64,000 nt of DNA, from positions 1 to 64,000 of the forward strand of contig NZ_QGKM01000013.1 in NCBI RefSeq assembly GCF_003172875.1, in the 5' to 3' direction. Under the pieces are notes generated by a model that had not been told where the DNA came from, did no database searches, and saw only the letters and a list, made by a program, of their open reading frames with translations. Source of the DNA: Leucothrix pacifica. GTDB lineage: Bacteria; Pseudomonadota; Gammaproteobacteria; Thiotrichales; Thiotrichaceae. Positions 9,951 to 19,319 of this stretch are shown piece after piece (the stretch's first letter is position 1; every line of letters begins with the position of its first letter). A program made the position numbers and the translations under genes.

Positions 9951-10808
9951 TTACTGCGATTTGTTCTTGAAGTAGCGGAAGAACTCAGAGTCGGGCTCCA
10001 TCACCATCACATCGCCAGAGTTACCCATCGACTTGCGGTAAGCTTCCAGACTACGGTGGAATGAATAGAACTCAGCGTTCTTGTTGTAAGCTTCAGCATA
10101 AATCTCTGCCGCTTTAGCATCACCCTGACCTCGGATTTTCTCAGCAGCACTGTATGCATCTGCTTCAATAATTTCCGCGTCACGGTCTGCCGCTGCCTGA
10201 ATACGCTCAGCTTCTTCCGCACCACGTGCACGAAGGTCTTGCGCTACACGCTCACGCTCTGAACGCATCCGCTTAAATACCGACTCACTGTTTTTCTCAG
10301 AGAAATCGATCTGACTGACACGAACATCAACGATACCAACACCTAGCTGATTAGCCGCTTCATTCGACTTAGTCTGAAGGCCTTGCATAATCTGATCACG
10401 CTCACCAGAAATCGCTTCCTGAATGGTACGCTTTGAGAATTCGTTACGCAGACCATCTTTCATGATGCTCTCCAAACGATTCTTTGCAACTCGTAAGTCA
10501 CCACCGGTTGAACGGTAGAACTTACCCGGCTCAGAAATGCGCCACTTAACAAAGAAGTCAACCACAACATATTTCTTTTCATTTGTCAGGAATTGCTCAG
10601 GCTGAGCATCCATTGACAAAATCTGAGATGAGAACGTTTCGATATTGTTGATCAGCGGGATTTTAAAGTGCAAACCCGGACCAATGTTTTCTTCAACGAT
10701 TTCACCGAAGCGGAATTTGATCGCTGTCTGGCGCTCATCAACCACATAGGCGCTGCTCATGACCACAACAAAAATAGCCATCAGTGCAATAATAATTGGA
10801 TTTTTCAT
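9951..10808 (-). CDS. hflC: FtsH-protease modulator HflC (SPFH/band 7)
   Basis: HflC forms, with HflK, a large membrane cage around the FtsH protease and restrains its action on membrane substrates. The 285-residue protein has one N-terminal membrane helix (about 5-22, signal-anchor type) and a periplasmic SPFH domain. A long Ala/Glu-rich coiled-coil follows (about 185-250), as in E. coli HflC. The ATG overlaps the hflK stop by one base (TAATG), giving translational coupling that suits equimolar subunits. Confidence 0.96.
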   Translation of the reverse strand: MKNPIIIALMAIFVVVMSSAYVVDERQTAIKFRFGEIVEENIGPGLHFKIPLINNIETFSSQILSMDAQPEQFLTNEKKYVVVDFFVKWRISEPGKFYRSTGGDLRVAKNRLESIMKDGLRNEFSKRTIQEAISGERDQIMQGLQTKSNEAANQLGVGIVDVRVSQIDFSEKNSESVFKRMRSERERVAQDLRARGAEEAERIQAAADRDAEIIEADAYSAAEKIRGQGDAKAAEIYAEAYNKNAEFYSFHRSLEAYRKSMGNSGDVMVMEPDSEFFRYFKNKSQ

Positions 10809-12031
10809 TATCGCCCCTCCCTCGTTGCATCACGGACACTGCTAACGCTGCTACTCGCTGTGCTTTTCGTCGTTGAATTATTCATCGTATCAAACGCTGA
10901 CACGGCTGCAGCTACTGCGCCTTGATCAGCCGATGAAGCCCCCGTGCCTCCGGATAATTTATCTAAAGGCAGATACATCATGTTATTTCCTGAATCAGAG
11001 TCAATCAGCACTTTAGAACTACGCTGTAAAACTTCTTCCATCGTTTCCAGATATAGACGCTCGCGTGTAACTTCCGGCGCTTTGGCATAAGCTGTTGCCA
11101 ACTGTTCGAATCGTGAGGCCTCACCTTGTGCCTTCGATGTTAAACGGCTGCGATAAGCGGTTGCGCTTTCAATGGTTCGTGCTGCCTTACCTCGGGCAAC
11201 CGGTACCACTTTCTTAGCGTACGTTTCAGCTTGGTTTTTATAACGGTTCTGATCTTCTCGTGCCTGAATGGCATCATCAAATGCGTCTTTTACTTCGTCA
11301 GGCGCTTCTGCTTTAGTGACGTTGACCTTGATGACATCCACTCCGGATTCATAATCATCCAGAACCCGCTGCATAATCTGCAGGATCTCCGGAGCGATCT
11401 TTTCACGATCCGCACCGATGATTGAGTCCATCGTCTCACGACCCACCACTTCACGTACAGCACTTCGCATGACGTTATAAACGGTTGCAATTCGCTGATC
11501 CGGCTCAAAGTCCGGTAGCTCAACGTTGAACAGATAGTCTTCAGGATTCTTAATATTGTACTGAACGTTAACCGCAATAGAGATGATGTTCTCATCTTTA
11601 GTCAGCATGTGGGTCACGCTGCGTGCATCTTTAGCCGTACGACTGCGATCCACATCTACTTTTTCTAACGTTTCGATAGGATATGGAAGCTTCCAACGCA
11701 AACCTGGCATTGTGGTGCGCTGATACTTACCAAACCGAAGCTCTACGCCACGTTCGGCGGAGTCGACGGTGTAAAAACCGGTTGTCAACCAACCAAGAAA
11801 TGCGACTGCTGCAATGCCGATCACAACATTTTTATTCAGGCTTGGGCCCTGACCGCTAGGTTGTTCGCCATTTCCGTTACCGCCTGACGAGCGGCCGCCG
11901 AACAGCTGCCCTAGCTTTTCATTCATCTTTTGAATAGCATCTTCAATGCCATCTGACGATGAACCGCGTGAGGGCTTATTATTGCTCCACGGATCTTTGT
12001 CTTTATTCCCACCTGGTTCATTCCAAGGCAT
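10808..12031 (-). CDS. hflK: FtsH-protease modulator HflK (SPFH/band 7)
   Basis: This is the partner of HflC in the HflKC-FtsH complex. The 407-residue protein has the family's Gly/Ser/Asn-rich cytoplasmic N-terminus beginning MPWNEPGGNKDKDPW and a single membrane helix at about 68-89. The SPFH domain follows (ERGVELRFGKY near 94-104), then an Ala/Arg-rich coiled coil and a low-complexity Ser/Thr-rich tail. It is the first gene of this hfl block. Unlike E. coli there is no hfq-hflX upstream; the next gene is a uracil-DNA glycosylase behind its own terminator-like hairpin. Confidence 0.96.
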   Translation of the reverse strand: MPWNEPGGNKDKDPWSNNKPSRGSSSDGIEDAIQKMNEKLGQLFGGRSSGGNGNGEQPSGQGPSLNKNVVIGIAAVAFLGWLTTGFYTVDSAERGVELRFGKYQRTTMPGLRWKLPYPIETLEKVDVDRSRTAKDARSVTHMLTKDENIISIAVNVQYNIKNPEDYLFNVELPDFEPDQRIATVYNVMRSAVREVVGRETMDSIIGADREKIAPEILQIMQRVLDDYESGVDVIKVNVTKAEAPDEVKDAFDDAIQAREDQNRYKNQAETYAKKVVPVARGKAARTIESATAYRSRLTSKAQGEASRFEQLATAYAKAPEVTRERLYLETMEEVLQRSSKVLIDSDSGNNMMYLPLDKLSGGTGASSADQGAVAAAVSAFDTMNNSTTKSTASSSVSSVRDATREGR

Positions 12032-12089
12032 GTATTACTCCATTGTATAAGTTGTGCAGACTCACGCCTGATTTTCCAACTATATGGGC

Positions 12090-12129
12090 TAAAATCAAAA
12101 AGTCAAAGCGGGGAATTGTATTACCCCGC
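12090..12129 (-). terminator. Terminator after the uracil-DNA glycosylase gene
   Basis: GCGGGG and CCCCGC arms (12108-12113 and 12124-12129) form a hairpin just past the stop of the minus-strand glycosylase gene. T-rich sequence follows (TTTGACTTTTTGATTTT). It separates that gene from hflK. Confidence 0.6.
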
Positions 12130-12156
12130 CAGCGTTCAATCAATGGCTGATCACAA

Positions 12157-12774
12157 TTACTTGAGACGTTGCCATTCCGGATGTTCACCCAGTAACGCTA
12201 AAGCGACTTGAAGTAAACTAATTCCCGGCTCCGTTCTGTGCCATGTTGAGGCACCTGAAGGATGCGGCAATGGTATCAAAGTACATTGCCCTCCGGCTAT
12301 TTCCCGTTCAAATTTCAGACCAATTACGTCGGTTAGTTTGTTGACAGGTAAAAACTGAGAAATTGCCAGCTTACCGACCAGGATAATGAGCTTAGGTTGC
12401 TGCAATGCGAACTCTTTATCCATCCAACGCCGACAGTTTGTTATCTCATCTTTATTCGGCACCCGGTCACCCCCTTTTGGGTTCTTACCGGGAAAGCAGC
12501 GACAAACCGATGCGATGTAAACGGCTTCACGAAATCTTTCCTCATCAACACCTTGGCTCGCAAACCATTTGAAGAGCGTTTTACCCGCAGTCCAGCCAAA
12601 GGGGCGACCAATCACGCCCTCTTTATCACCCGGCGCTTGCCCGATCAGCATGATCGGTGACACCACGGTTGTGCCAGTGATGACCGGCCCTATCATTTGT
12701 GGACAGGCTTTACACTCCCGCAGCGCTTGCTGGTGCGTGTGGATATCAATATATGAGGTAGATTCATTTTTCAC
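12157..12774 (-). CDS. Uracil-DNA glycosylase, family 4-like (iron-sulfur type)
   Basis: Such enzymes remove uracil from DNA. The 205-residue protein begins with a CKAC pair (about 21-24) and has the substrate-pocket motif GQAPGDKEG (about 45-53), which fits the GEAPG-type motif of family 4/5 enzymes. Two more cysteines, in SVCRCFPG and TNCRRWM, could complete the four ligands of a 4Fe-4S cluster. The later motif LPLPHPSGAS matches the HPS loop of the fold. It lies upstream of hflK in the same orientation but is separated by a hairpin. Assignment to family 4 rather than family 5 rests on these motifs only. Confidence 0.8.
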   Translation of the reverse strand: MKNESTSYIDIHTHQQALRECKACPQMIGPVITGTTVVSPIMLIGQAPGDKEGVIGRPFGWTAGKTLFKWFASQGVDEERFREAVYIASVCRCFPGKNPKGGDRVPNKDEITNCRRWMDKEFALQQPKLIILVGKLAISQFLPVNKLTDVIGLKFEREIAGGQCTLIPLPHPSGASTWHRTEPGISLLQVALALLGEHPEWQRLK

Positions 12775-12939
12775 GCCAGCATTATAGAGTAATGCAACCC
12801 ACAGACCATGATAAATGACAAAGTATTAACAAAAACTCCATTGGTCATCTAACTTCTTGCGCTTAAGCTGTTAGCAAAGGCCAGCGAGTACTCGGATGAC
12901 ATAGACTAATCACCACATCACTTAGAAAAACATTAGACT

Positions 12940-14259
12940 ATGTTCTCTGAAAAACAGATTCATAATGATTCTCACAGGATTGGAGAATCAGGAATCCCAA
13001 CTGATCACACTCAGACTTTTCAACGAATTAATATTGAATATTACTCGCTCTATCATAAGGTCAGAGGCAGGCCACTACTTGCGACTGTACATGAGGGCGT
13101 TTCCAGAAAGTTATTAAACTCCAGCTTAGGTCGTCAGCAGGCGGCTCAATGGCGGAAACAATACCAACTGTCGCTAACAAACCTTTCGAAACAACTCACT
13201 GCTGATCTGATTCAACAGAGTAAACAATTACCGGTCATCGGCTTACAAAAGCTTAGTGACGAACCAGCTACATTACTAAAGGCCCTGAGTAAAAACCCCG
13301 GTGACTATTTATGCCACTTCCAATTCGCCTGGCTACAAGCTAACTCGGGCAATCTAATGCTGGCCGAGCGTCACTACAATATTGCCGCCCTGCAAAGCCT
13401 GGAGGTTAACCCTGTATTTTCTTGCTTTGCGTTTCGCCACCTTTCAGATACGCGCTACCGAGCTGGCAAGTACATGCAGGCGTTGTTAGCCATCGAATCA
13501 GCACGTGAGTGCAACAAAGGCTTTAATGCGGAACTTCAGTTTGAATACATCCGTATGTTATCGGTTACTCAAAGAACCTCGCAGGCACTCAAGCAACTGC
13601 AACTGCTACTTAGCAAAGCACCACACTATGAAGTATTAATGCAGTACGAACCGGATCTCACCCATAACCCGTCACTACAACGCGTGTTGGTTCAGCTAAA
13701 CCAGCAGCACCAGCAAAATGTGAGAAACAACTTATTATTAAAGTGGGAGAACGATCCGTTAAGATTGCTGGATCTGGATAAAGAACTCGGCAAGCCAAAT
13801 AGTCTGGAGGCGTTACGCCACAAACAAGAACATACACTTGGGCAACTTCCCCATCTTCTGATTCAGGATGAGGCACAGGCGGGAACCCTTATTCAACAGC
13901 AAAGCCGACGCTTTGTAATGAACACTTTGGATATCCGTAAACAGAATTACATTCAGCAGATTGAGGAGCATCAGGGACGTGCCCGAAGTATTCATCACCT
14001 CGGCCAGTGGCTGGTTTACACAATGGTCATCACGTTAATGTCACTGGCGCTCAGTTACGGCATCAGCACCGTTGCCTCACTGTTTTCATATGACTGGCCC
14101 ATTAACCGAACCGTACAAACTCTGGTGTTGATAATCGCCGGAGTTGTTGGTGTGTGCGGCATGCTACTACTGCACTTCTCACCCAGAAAGCTCAGTCGTC
14201 TGTTAAAGCAAAAGCAACAACTAGAACAACTGAGCGCTAAGATTGGTGTATCAGCGTGA
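12940..14259 (+). CDS. Unknown protein with TPR-like region and two C-terminal membrane helices
   Basis: This 439-residue protein is not recognised. Residues about 110-235 are helical, with a TPR-like pattern (HFQFAWLQANSGNLMLAERHY, then RYRAGKYMQALLAIESA). A Gln-rich helical stretch follows, then two strongly hydrophobic helices at about 355-378 and 390-412, and a basic C-terminal tail. There is no signal peptide, so the large N-terminal part is probably cytoplasmic and anchored by the hairpin. No clear ribosome-binding site precedes the ATG, and a somewhat later start is possible. Its 3' end overlaps convergent cysZ by 9 bp. Confidence 0.7.
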   Translation: MFSEKQIHNDSHRIGESGIPTDHTQTFQRINIEYYSLYHKVRGRPLLATVHEGVSRKLLNSSLGRQQAAQWRKQYQLSLTNLSKQLTADLIQQSKQLPVIGLQKLSDEPATLLKALSKNPGDYLCHFQFAWLQANSGNLMLAERHYNIAALQSLEVNPVFSCFAFRHLSDTRYRAGKYMQALLAIESARECNKGFNAELQFEYIRMLSVTQRTSQALKQLQLLLSKAPHYEVLMQYEPDLTHNPSLQRVLVQLNQQHQQNVRNNLLLKWENDPLRLLDLDKELGKPNSLEALRHKQEHTLGQLPHLLIQDEAQAGTLIQQQSRRFVMNTLDIRKQNYIQQIEEHQGRARSIHHLGQWLVYTMVITLMSLALSYGISTVASLFSYDWPINRTVQTLVLIIAGVVGVCGMLLLHFSPRKLSRLLKQKQQLEQLSAKIGVSA

Positions 14260-14982
14260 GAGCTGCTTTACCCACATCGCCGTCGCGCCAGCAACCGCAA
14301 CCGGCATTGCGAAGAAATTGACGACCGGGATTATTGTCATGAGTGTAGTTGCAGCACCAAAACCGAGTGCGTGGCTGCGGTTTTTACGAAGTACCACTAA
14401 CTCTTCTTTAATAAACATTTCATGGTTACCCATCGGATAGTCAGCATACTGTAATGAATACATCCACGCTCCATAGATGATCCATGCAGCAGGAGCAATC
14501 AGATTAAGCCCCGGTATAACGGTTATTAATAACAAGACTGGCATCCATTTAAGCATATAAATCATTTTTTTGACTTCACTTCCTAATGCCTTACCTACAT
14601 TAACAGCCATTGCTTTAAAACCGGATGATTCTGGTAATGGCAAACCATTAAGTTTCTTTTCAACGCGCTCAGCTAATAAAGAATTAAAGGGTGATGCTAT
14701 AAAATTAGCGATAATACTAAACGTGTAATAAATGATTAATAAAACTAATATCGCAAAGAAAGGCAGGAGCACCCACTCAATCCAAGACAACCAGGAAGGT
14801 AACCAAGCCGTCAGACTATCCATTAAGCTCTGAAATTGCCCATAGGCAAGCCACACTGCAGCACTAAAAACGACAATATTGATCAGTAGCGGGATTAGCA
14901 CGAAACCGCGTATACCTTTCTGCGTGATCAACGTAAAGCCTTGAAAAAAATAGGCTATTCCTTGCATGAAACCTTGAATCAT
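14251..14982 (-). CDS. cysZ: CysZ-type sulfate permease / EI24 family membrane protein
   Basis: CysZ is an inner-membrane protein that imports sulfate for cysteine synthesis. The 243-residue protein starts MIQGFMQGIAYFFQGFTLIT and continues with a glycine-arginine-Phe entry (KGIRGFVLIPLLINIVVF), as in the family. It has four or more hydrophobic segments, the central SIIANFIASPFNSLLAERVE motif and a late AATTLMTIIPVVNFFAMP helix. No other sulfur-assimilation gene is nearby, so the transport role rests on family resemblance. Confidence 0.88.
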   Translation of the reverse strand: MIQGFMQGIAYFFQGFTLITQKGIRGFVLIPLLINIVVFSAAVWLAYGQFQSLMDSLTAWLPSWLSWIEWVLLPFFAILVLLIIYYTFSIIANFIASPFNSLLAERVEKKLNGLPLPESSGFKAMAVNVGKALGSEVKKMIYMLKWMPVLLLITVIPGLNLIAPAAWIIYGAWMYSLQYADYPMGNHEMFIKEELVVLRKNRSHALGFGAATTLMTIIPVVNFFAMPVAVAGATAMWVKQLSR

Positions 14983-15044
14983 TGACTATATGCTCTCTGG
15001 ATTTATTGGTATGTCATCTAGGTGGGCATGATAACCCGAACACC

Positions 15045-15079
15045 AAAAAAAAACGACCTACCCGGTTACAGGAGGTCGC
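15045..15079 (-). terminator. Orphan terminator-like hairpin in the cysZ-aqpZ gap
   Basis: The 396-bp gap 14983-15378 has no convincing gene. Read on the minus strand, a CGACCT/AGGTCG stem (15054-15059 with 15073-15078) is followed by nine Ts. No minus-strand protein gene lies upstream of it within the gap, so it could end a small RNA made from 15080-15378. It could also be a decayed gene end. The rest of the gap is AT-rich and should contain the aqpZ and cysZ promoters. Confidence 0.35.
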
Positions 15080-15390
15080 TCAGTATCTTTGATGCTTTGT
15101 ACCAACATCTTCTTTCGATTGGGGATTATTTTTTGTTATTAAATTGGTTAAACCAAACCTTATTGATTTTGATGATTAGTGTGTATTTCAGGTTGGGCGG
15201 TTCAAAAAAAATTTAAAATTTTTCTTATCGCATTCTTATTCTTTTTTTTGTGAAAAATATAAACAATGAAATGAACTAAAGCTGAATAGCATTTCACTTA
15301 GTCGGCAGTGAAGCTAAGAACCGCTAATATAAAAACTTTACGGTCTGGCCTCACCCCCCTTTTATTAATTAATAAGAAATGGATTTATCT

Positions 15391-16128
15391 ATGCATTTAC
15401 ACAACAGGCTCTTCGCCGAATTCTTTGGTACTCTATGGTTAGTTCTTGGTGGTGTTGGTAGTGCCAAGTTGGCAGCTGCGTTCCCGGACGTTGGAATTGG
15501 TTTAGTCGGTGTTTCACTGGCATTTGGTTTGACTGTTCTAACAATGGCATACGCCGTAGGTCACATTTCTGGCGGACACTTCAACCCTGCTATCTCTATC
15601 GGCCTGTGGTTCGGCGGTCGTTTTTCTTTCGGAGAATTAATTCCTTACATTATTGCTCAGGTAGCAGGTGCGTGTGCAGCAGCAGCGATTCTGGCCATTA
15701 TTATCACCGGGCAAGATGGCGGTGAGATAGGGAATCTGGCCTCCAATGGTTACGGTGAAGCCTCTCCTGGTAAGTACAATCTTCTTGCCGTTATCGTTAC
15801 TGAAGTTGTTATGACTGCTGCATTCCTGATGGTTATCATGGGAGCAACGGACACAGGTGACGCTAGTGTTGGTGGTACTATTAAAGGCCGTGCTCCAGCT
15901 GGTTTCGCACCAATTGCAATTGGTCTTTGCTTAACGCTGATCCACTTGATCTCCATTCCGGTATCAAATACATCAGTAAACCCAGCTCGTAGTACGGGTC
16001 CTGCATTGATCTCTATGGATGCAACAGCAATATCTCAGCTTTGGGTATTCTGGGCAGCGCCTATCGTTGGTGCGATTATCGGTGCTTTGGCATACCGCGC
16101 ATTACTGGGTGCTCCGAAGGAAGACTAA
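15391..16128 (+). CDS. aqpZ: Aquaporin Z (MIP-family water channel)
   Basis: This is a six-helix water channel with both Asn-Pro-Ala loops: [11 protein letters not shown] in the first half and [14 protein letters not shown] in the second. The Arg after the second NPA is the selectivity-filter arginine, and the early [21 protein letters not shown] segment is typical of AqpZ rather than glycerol facilitators. Two starts are possible: ATG at 15379 and ATG at 15391. The second is chosen because GGA lies six bases before it and [13 protein letters not shown] matches the family N-terminus, giving 245 residues. It is a single-gene unit ending in a clear terminator. Confidence 0.93.
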   Translation: MHLHNRLFAEFFGTLWLVLGGVGSAKLAAAFPDVGIGLVGVSLAFGLTVLTMAYAVGHISGGHFNPAISIGLWFGGRFSFGELIPYIIAQVAGACAAAAILAIIITGQDGGEIGNLASNGYGEASPGKYNLLAVIVTEVVMTAAFLMVIMGATDTGDASVGGTIKGRAPAGFAPIAIGLCLTLIHLISIPVSNTSVNPARSTGPALISMDATAISQLWVFWAAPIVGAIIGALAYRALLGAPKED

Positions 16129-16149
16129 CAACGTCTTTACTTCAGACAT

Positions 16150-16181
16150 AAAAAATGCCCGGCTTAGGTCGGGCATTTTTT
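16150..16181. terminator. Bidirectional terminator between aqpZ and zwf
   Basis: AAAAATGCCCG and CGGGCATTTTT arms enclose an 8-base loop. The A and T tracts on the two sides let the hairpin stop transcription from both convergent genes. Confidence 0.88.
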
Positions 16182-16204
16182 ATGGTGATACAATCAAAAA
16201 ACCG

Positions 16205-17671
16205 TTACAACTTACGCCAACGTCTTCCTGATTTTGCCATCATTTCAACAGCAGCAGTCGGACCTTCACTATTACTGTCATACGTTTCAGGTTTAGTACC
16301 GGAGTCATCCCAGCTTGCCATGATAGGATCGATCCACTCCCAGGCAGCTTCTACCTCATCCCCTCTCATAAACAGGGTTTGATCGCCACGCACTACGTCC
16401 ATCAGCAAGCGCTCATAGGCATCTGGCATTCTAAAGTCATCCCCGAGAGACTCGGCAAACGTCACATCCAACGGCGTTGAGTGTAAACGGAAACCACCTG
16501 GCCCCGGATCTTTAGTCATCAACTCCAGCTGCAAACCTTCATCAGGCTGTAAGCGAATACTCAAGACATTGGACTCGATAGGCGTAGTCAAGTTACCAAA
16601 CACTGAGTGCGGTGGCTTCTTGAAGACAATCGCGATTTCAGTTGCCTGATTACGTAATTTTTTACCCGTACGCAAGTAGAACGGAACACCAGCCCAACGC
16701 CAGTTTTCGATTTCAGCTTTAATCGCAACATAACACTCTGTGTTGCTGTTTGGATTATTCACTTCTTCCACATAGGATGGCGAGTTCGGCCCTTCCAGAT
16801 ATTGTGCACGAACCGTGTTTTCTAAAGCCTCAAGCCCTTTCATCGGCTTAAGCGCTCTTAATACCTTGAGCTTCTCATCACGCACGGCATTACCATTAAA
16901 GGCGTGTGGTGGCTCCATCGCAATCAGACACAGCAGCTGCATTAAATGGTTTTGCACCATGTCACGCATCGCACCGGAGTGATCATAATAACCACCACGG
17001 CTACCAACCCCTAAGGATTCTGCTGCAGTAATTTGTACGTGATCAATAGATTGTGCGTTCCAGATCGGCTCAAACAAGGCATTTGAGAAGCGCAATGCCA
17101 TCAGGTTTTGCACGGTCTCTTTACCTAAGTAGTGATCGATACGGTAAGTACAATCTTCATTGAATACTTCACCAATATCTTTATTTAGCTTCTGGGCACT
17201 TTTCAGGTCATGTCCTAGAGGCTTTTCAACGACCAGTCGTGCTTTACCATCTGATAAGCCAGCCGTTGCCAAACCATGAGCGATCACACCAAATAATGAT
17301 GGACTAACCGCAAGATAGTACACGCGTATCCAGTCTGGCTTTTCGCCCAGCAGGTCAACTAACTCTGTCCAGCCTGACGGATCTGTTACGTCATTTGGGA
17401 TATAGTGAATGCGGGCCAGAAACGTTTTGACTAAATCAGCATCCAGCTCTTCGGCCGGAATATGCTGTTTAAGCGCATTATCTGCTAATTCACGGTATTT
17501 TTTGGTAGTGTGTTTACTGAGAGATAGGCCGATGATACGAGCATCTTCAGGGATCTGAGCAACAGCATGACGACGAAACAAGGCTGGTAGCAATTTTCGC
17601 ATCGCTAGATCGCCAGTTGCTCCAAAGATCACAAGGTCAAACGGGTTTACAGGAATTACAACGCTAGTCAT
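16205..17671 (-). CDS. zwf: Glucose-6-phosphate 1-dehydrogenase
   Basis: Zwf oxidises glucose-6-phosphate to 6-phosphogluconolactone with NADP, opening the oxidative pentose-phosphate and Entner-Doudoroff routes. The 488-residue protein has the N-terminal dinucleotide-binding motif FGATGDLAMRKL (about 14-25) and the active-site signature RIDHYLGKE (about 181-189), with the catalytic His of the family. The length matches E. coli (491). No pgl, edd or eda follows within the window. It is divergent from cls with 137 bp between. Confidence 0.97.
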   Translation of the reverse strand: MTSVVIPVNPFDLVIFGATGDLAMRKLLPALFRRHAVAQIPEDARIIGLSLSKHTTKKYRELADNALKQHIPAEELDADLVKTFLARIHYIPNDVTDPSGWTELVDLLGEKPDWIRVYYLAVSPSLFGVIAHGLATAGLSDGKARLVVEKPLGHDLKSAQKLNKDIGEVFNEDCTYRIDHYLGKETVQNLMALRFSNALFEPIWNAQSIDHVQITAAESLGVGSRGGYYDHSGAMRDMVQNHLMQLLCLIAMEPPHAFNGNAVRDEKLKVLRALKPMKGLEALENTVRAQYLEGPNSPSYVEEVNNPNSNTECYVAIKAEIENWRWAGVPFYLRTGKKLRNQATEIAIVFKKPPHSVFGNLTTPIESNVLSIRLQPDEGLQLELMTKDPGPGGFRLHSTPLDVTFAESLGDDFRMPDAYERLLMDVVRGDQTLFMRGDEVEAAWEWIDPIMASWDDSGTKPETYDSNSEGPTAAVEMMAKSGRRWRKL

Positions 17672-17808
17672 GAGGACGTCCTAATGATTTGAGGCGGGTA
17701 AATAAAGCACATGATTATATCACCCCCGATAGTAGCATCACAGTACTCAGTTAACCCAAAAGTAATACGCAAAAGGATGATAGTAGTGGGTATACCAAGG
17801 ACAGTGAC

Positions 17809-19230
17809 ATGACATCAACAATGGCGTTTATCTACGCTGCGGTGCAACTGCTTGGGCTTATTACAGCCGTATTTGCATTACTCGCTACCCGTACATCACA
17901 AGGCACAATTGCATGGGTCGTCACTCTGATTGCTTTTCCGTGGCTGGGTGTACCGGCATACCTTATTTTTGGTCGTACCCGATTTAATGGTTATATTTCA
18001 GCAAGAGCTGAAGATGAGAAAGATTTCCGCGATAAATTAGGTATCGCATGGCATGACATCAGTCCATATTTATCGCCACAACCTCAGGAACATCACAATC
18101 TCAAAGCATTTGAAACGCTTGCCAAACTTCCTTTCACGCAAGCCAACCATGCAACCTTACTGATTAATGGTCACGATACTTTCGAGGACATATTCACCGG
18201 ACTACAAAACGCTGACGAATACATCCTTATTCAATTTTATATTATTCGTGATGATGAGCTAGGCATGAAGCTGCAACAGCATTTGATCGATGCTGTACAT
18301 CGAGGGGTTAGGGTCTACCTCTTGTATGATGAAATCGGTAGCTATTCGCTGAGTGATAATTACCTTGATGATTTGGCTGAAGCCGGAGTTTTGGTGTACT
18401 CGTTCCACTCCTCCCGGACCATTCACAATCGTTATCAACTTAACTTCCGAAATCACCGTAAAATCGTGGTTGTGGATGGCCAGATCGCGTGGCTGGGTGG
18501 GCACAATGTCGGCAATGAATACCTCGGTAAAGATCCGGACTTCCCATTTTGGCGCGACACTCATATAAAATTGGAAGGCCCTGCAGCACTGGCTGCTCAA
18601 CTGTCATTTATTGAAGATTGGCACTGGGTAACTGAAGACACACCAACACTGAAATGGACACCCAAGATACCGGAAGACCCGAGAAAAAGAATCCTTATAT
18701 TACCTTCCGGCCCTTCTGATCCGTTTGAAACAGCCAGTCTAATGATGCAGCATGCGATGCATATCGCACAGAAACGCATATGGATTGCCAGCCCTTATTT
18801 CGTGCCTGATGAAGGTGTGCTACAGGCGTTACGCTTAGCTGCTATCCGGGGCGTTGATGTGCGGATTCTGATCCCGGAAAAAGCTGATAATTGGTTGATC
18901 TATCTCTCCGCGTTCTCCTTTGTCGCTGGTATCTTACGCGCCGGTGTAAAGGTAATGCGTTACCAGAAGGGCTTCTTGCATCAAAAGGTCTTTCTGGTGG
19001 ATGACTACTTATCGGCAGTTGGTACGGCTAATATGGACAACCGATCTTTTCGCCTTAACTTTGAAATCACCGCACTCGTTGACGATGAACAATTCGCGAA
19101 ACAGATAGAAGACATGTTACTGGATGATTTCAGTCATTCTAATGATATGTTTATTGATGAAATCGATGCCAAACCGCTCTGGTTTAAAATCCTGAGTCGG
19201 GCAGCCTATCTATCAGCTCCCATTCAATAA
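17809..19230 (+). CDS. cls: Cardiolipin synthase (phospholipase D family)
   Basis: Cls condenses phosphatidylglycerol molecules into cardiolipin at the inner membrane. The 473-residue protein has two N-terminal membrane helices (about 6-26 and 34-53) with the IAWVVTLIAFPWLGVPAYLIFG family segment. Two HxKxxxxD phosphodiesterase motifs follow: NHRKIVVVD (first domain) and HQKVFLVD (second domain, followed by GTANMDNRSFRLNFE). AAGGA lies seven bases before the ATG. Which paralog (ClsA or other) it represents is not certain; the two membrane helices favour ClsA-like. Confidence 0.93.
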   Translation: MTSTMAFIYAAVQLLGLITAVFALLATRTSQGTIAWVVTLIAFPWLGVPAYLIFGRTRFNGYISARAEDEKDFRDKLGIAWHDISPYLSPQPQEHHNLKAFETLAKLPFTQANHATLLINGHDTFEDIFTGLQNADEYILIQFYIIRDDELGMKLQQHLIDAVHRGVRVYLLYDEIGSYSLSDNYLDDLAEAGVLVYSFHSSRTIHNRYQLNFRNHRKIVVVDGQIAWLGGHNVGNEYLGKDPDFPFWRDTHIKLEGPAALAAQLSFIEDWHWVTEDTPTLKWTPKIPEDPRKRILILPSGPSDPFETASLMMQHAMHIAQKRIWIASPYFVPDEGVLQALRLAAIRGVDVRILIPEKADNWLIYLSAFSFVAGILRAGVKVMRYQKGFLHQKVFLVDDYLSAVGTANMDNRSFRLNFEITALVDDEQFAKQIEDMLLDDFSHSNDMFIDEIDAKPLWFKILSRAAYLSAPIQ

Positions 19231-19319
19231 CGAACAATACAGCCTGACCATTATTAGTAGCTAACCTCACGCGTGATGGATTCATTTAATTTACAAAAAG
19301 CCACCTATCCTTCTTAAGC

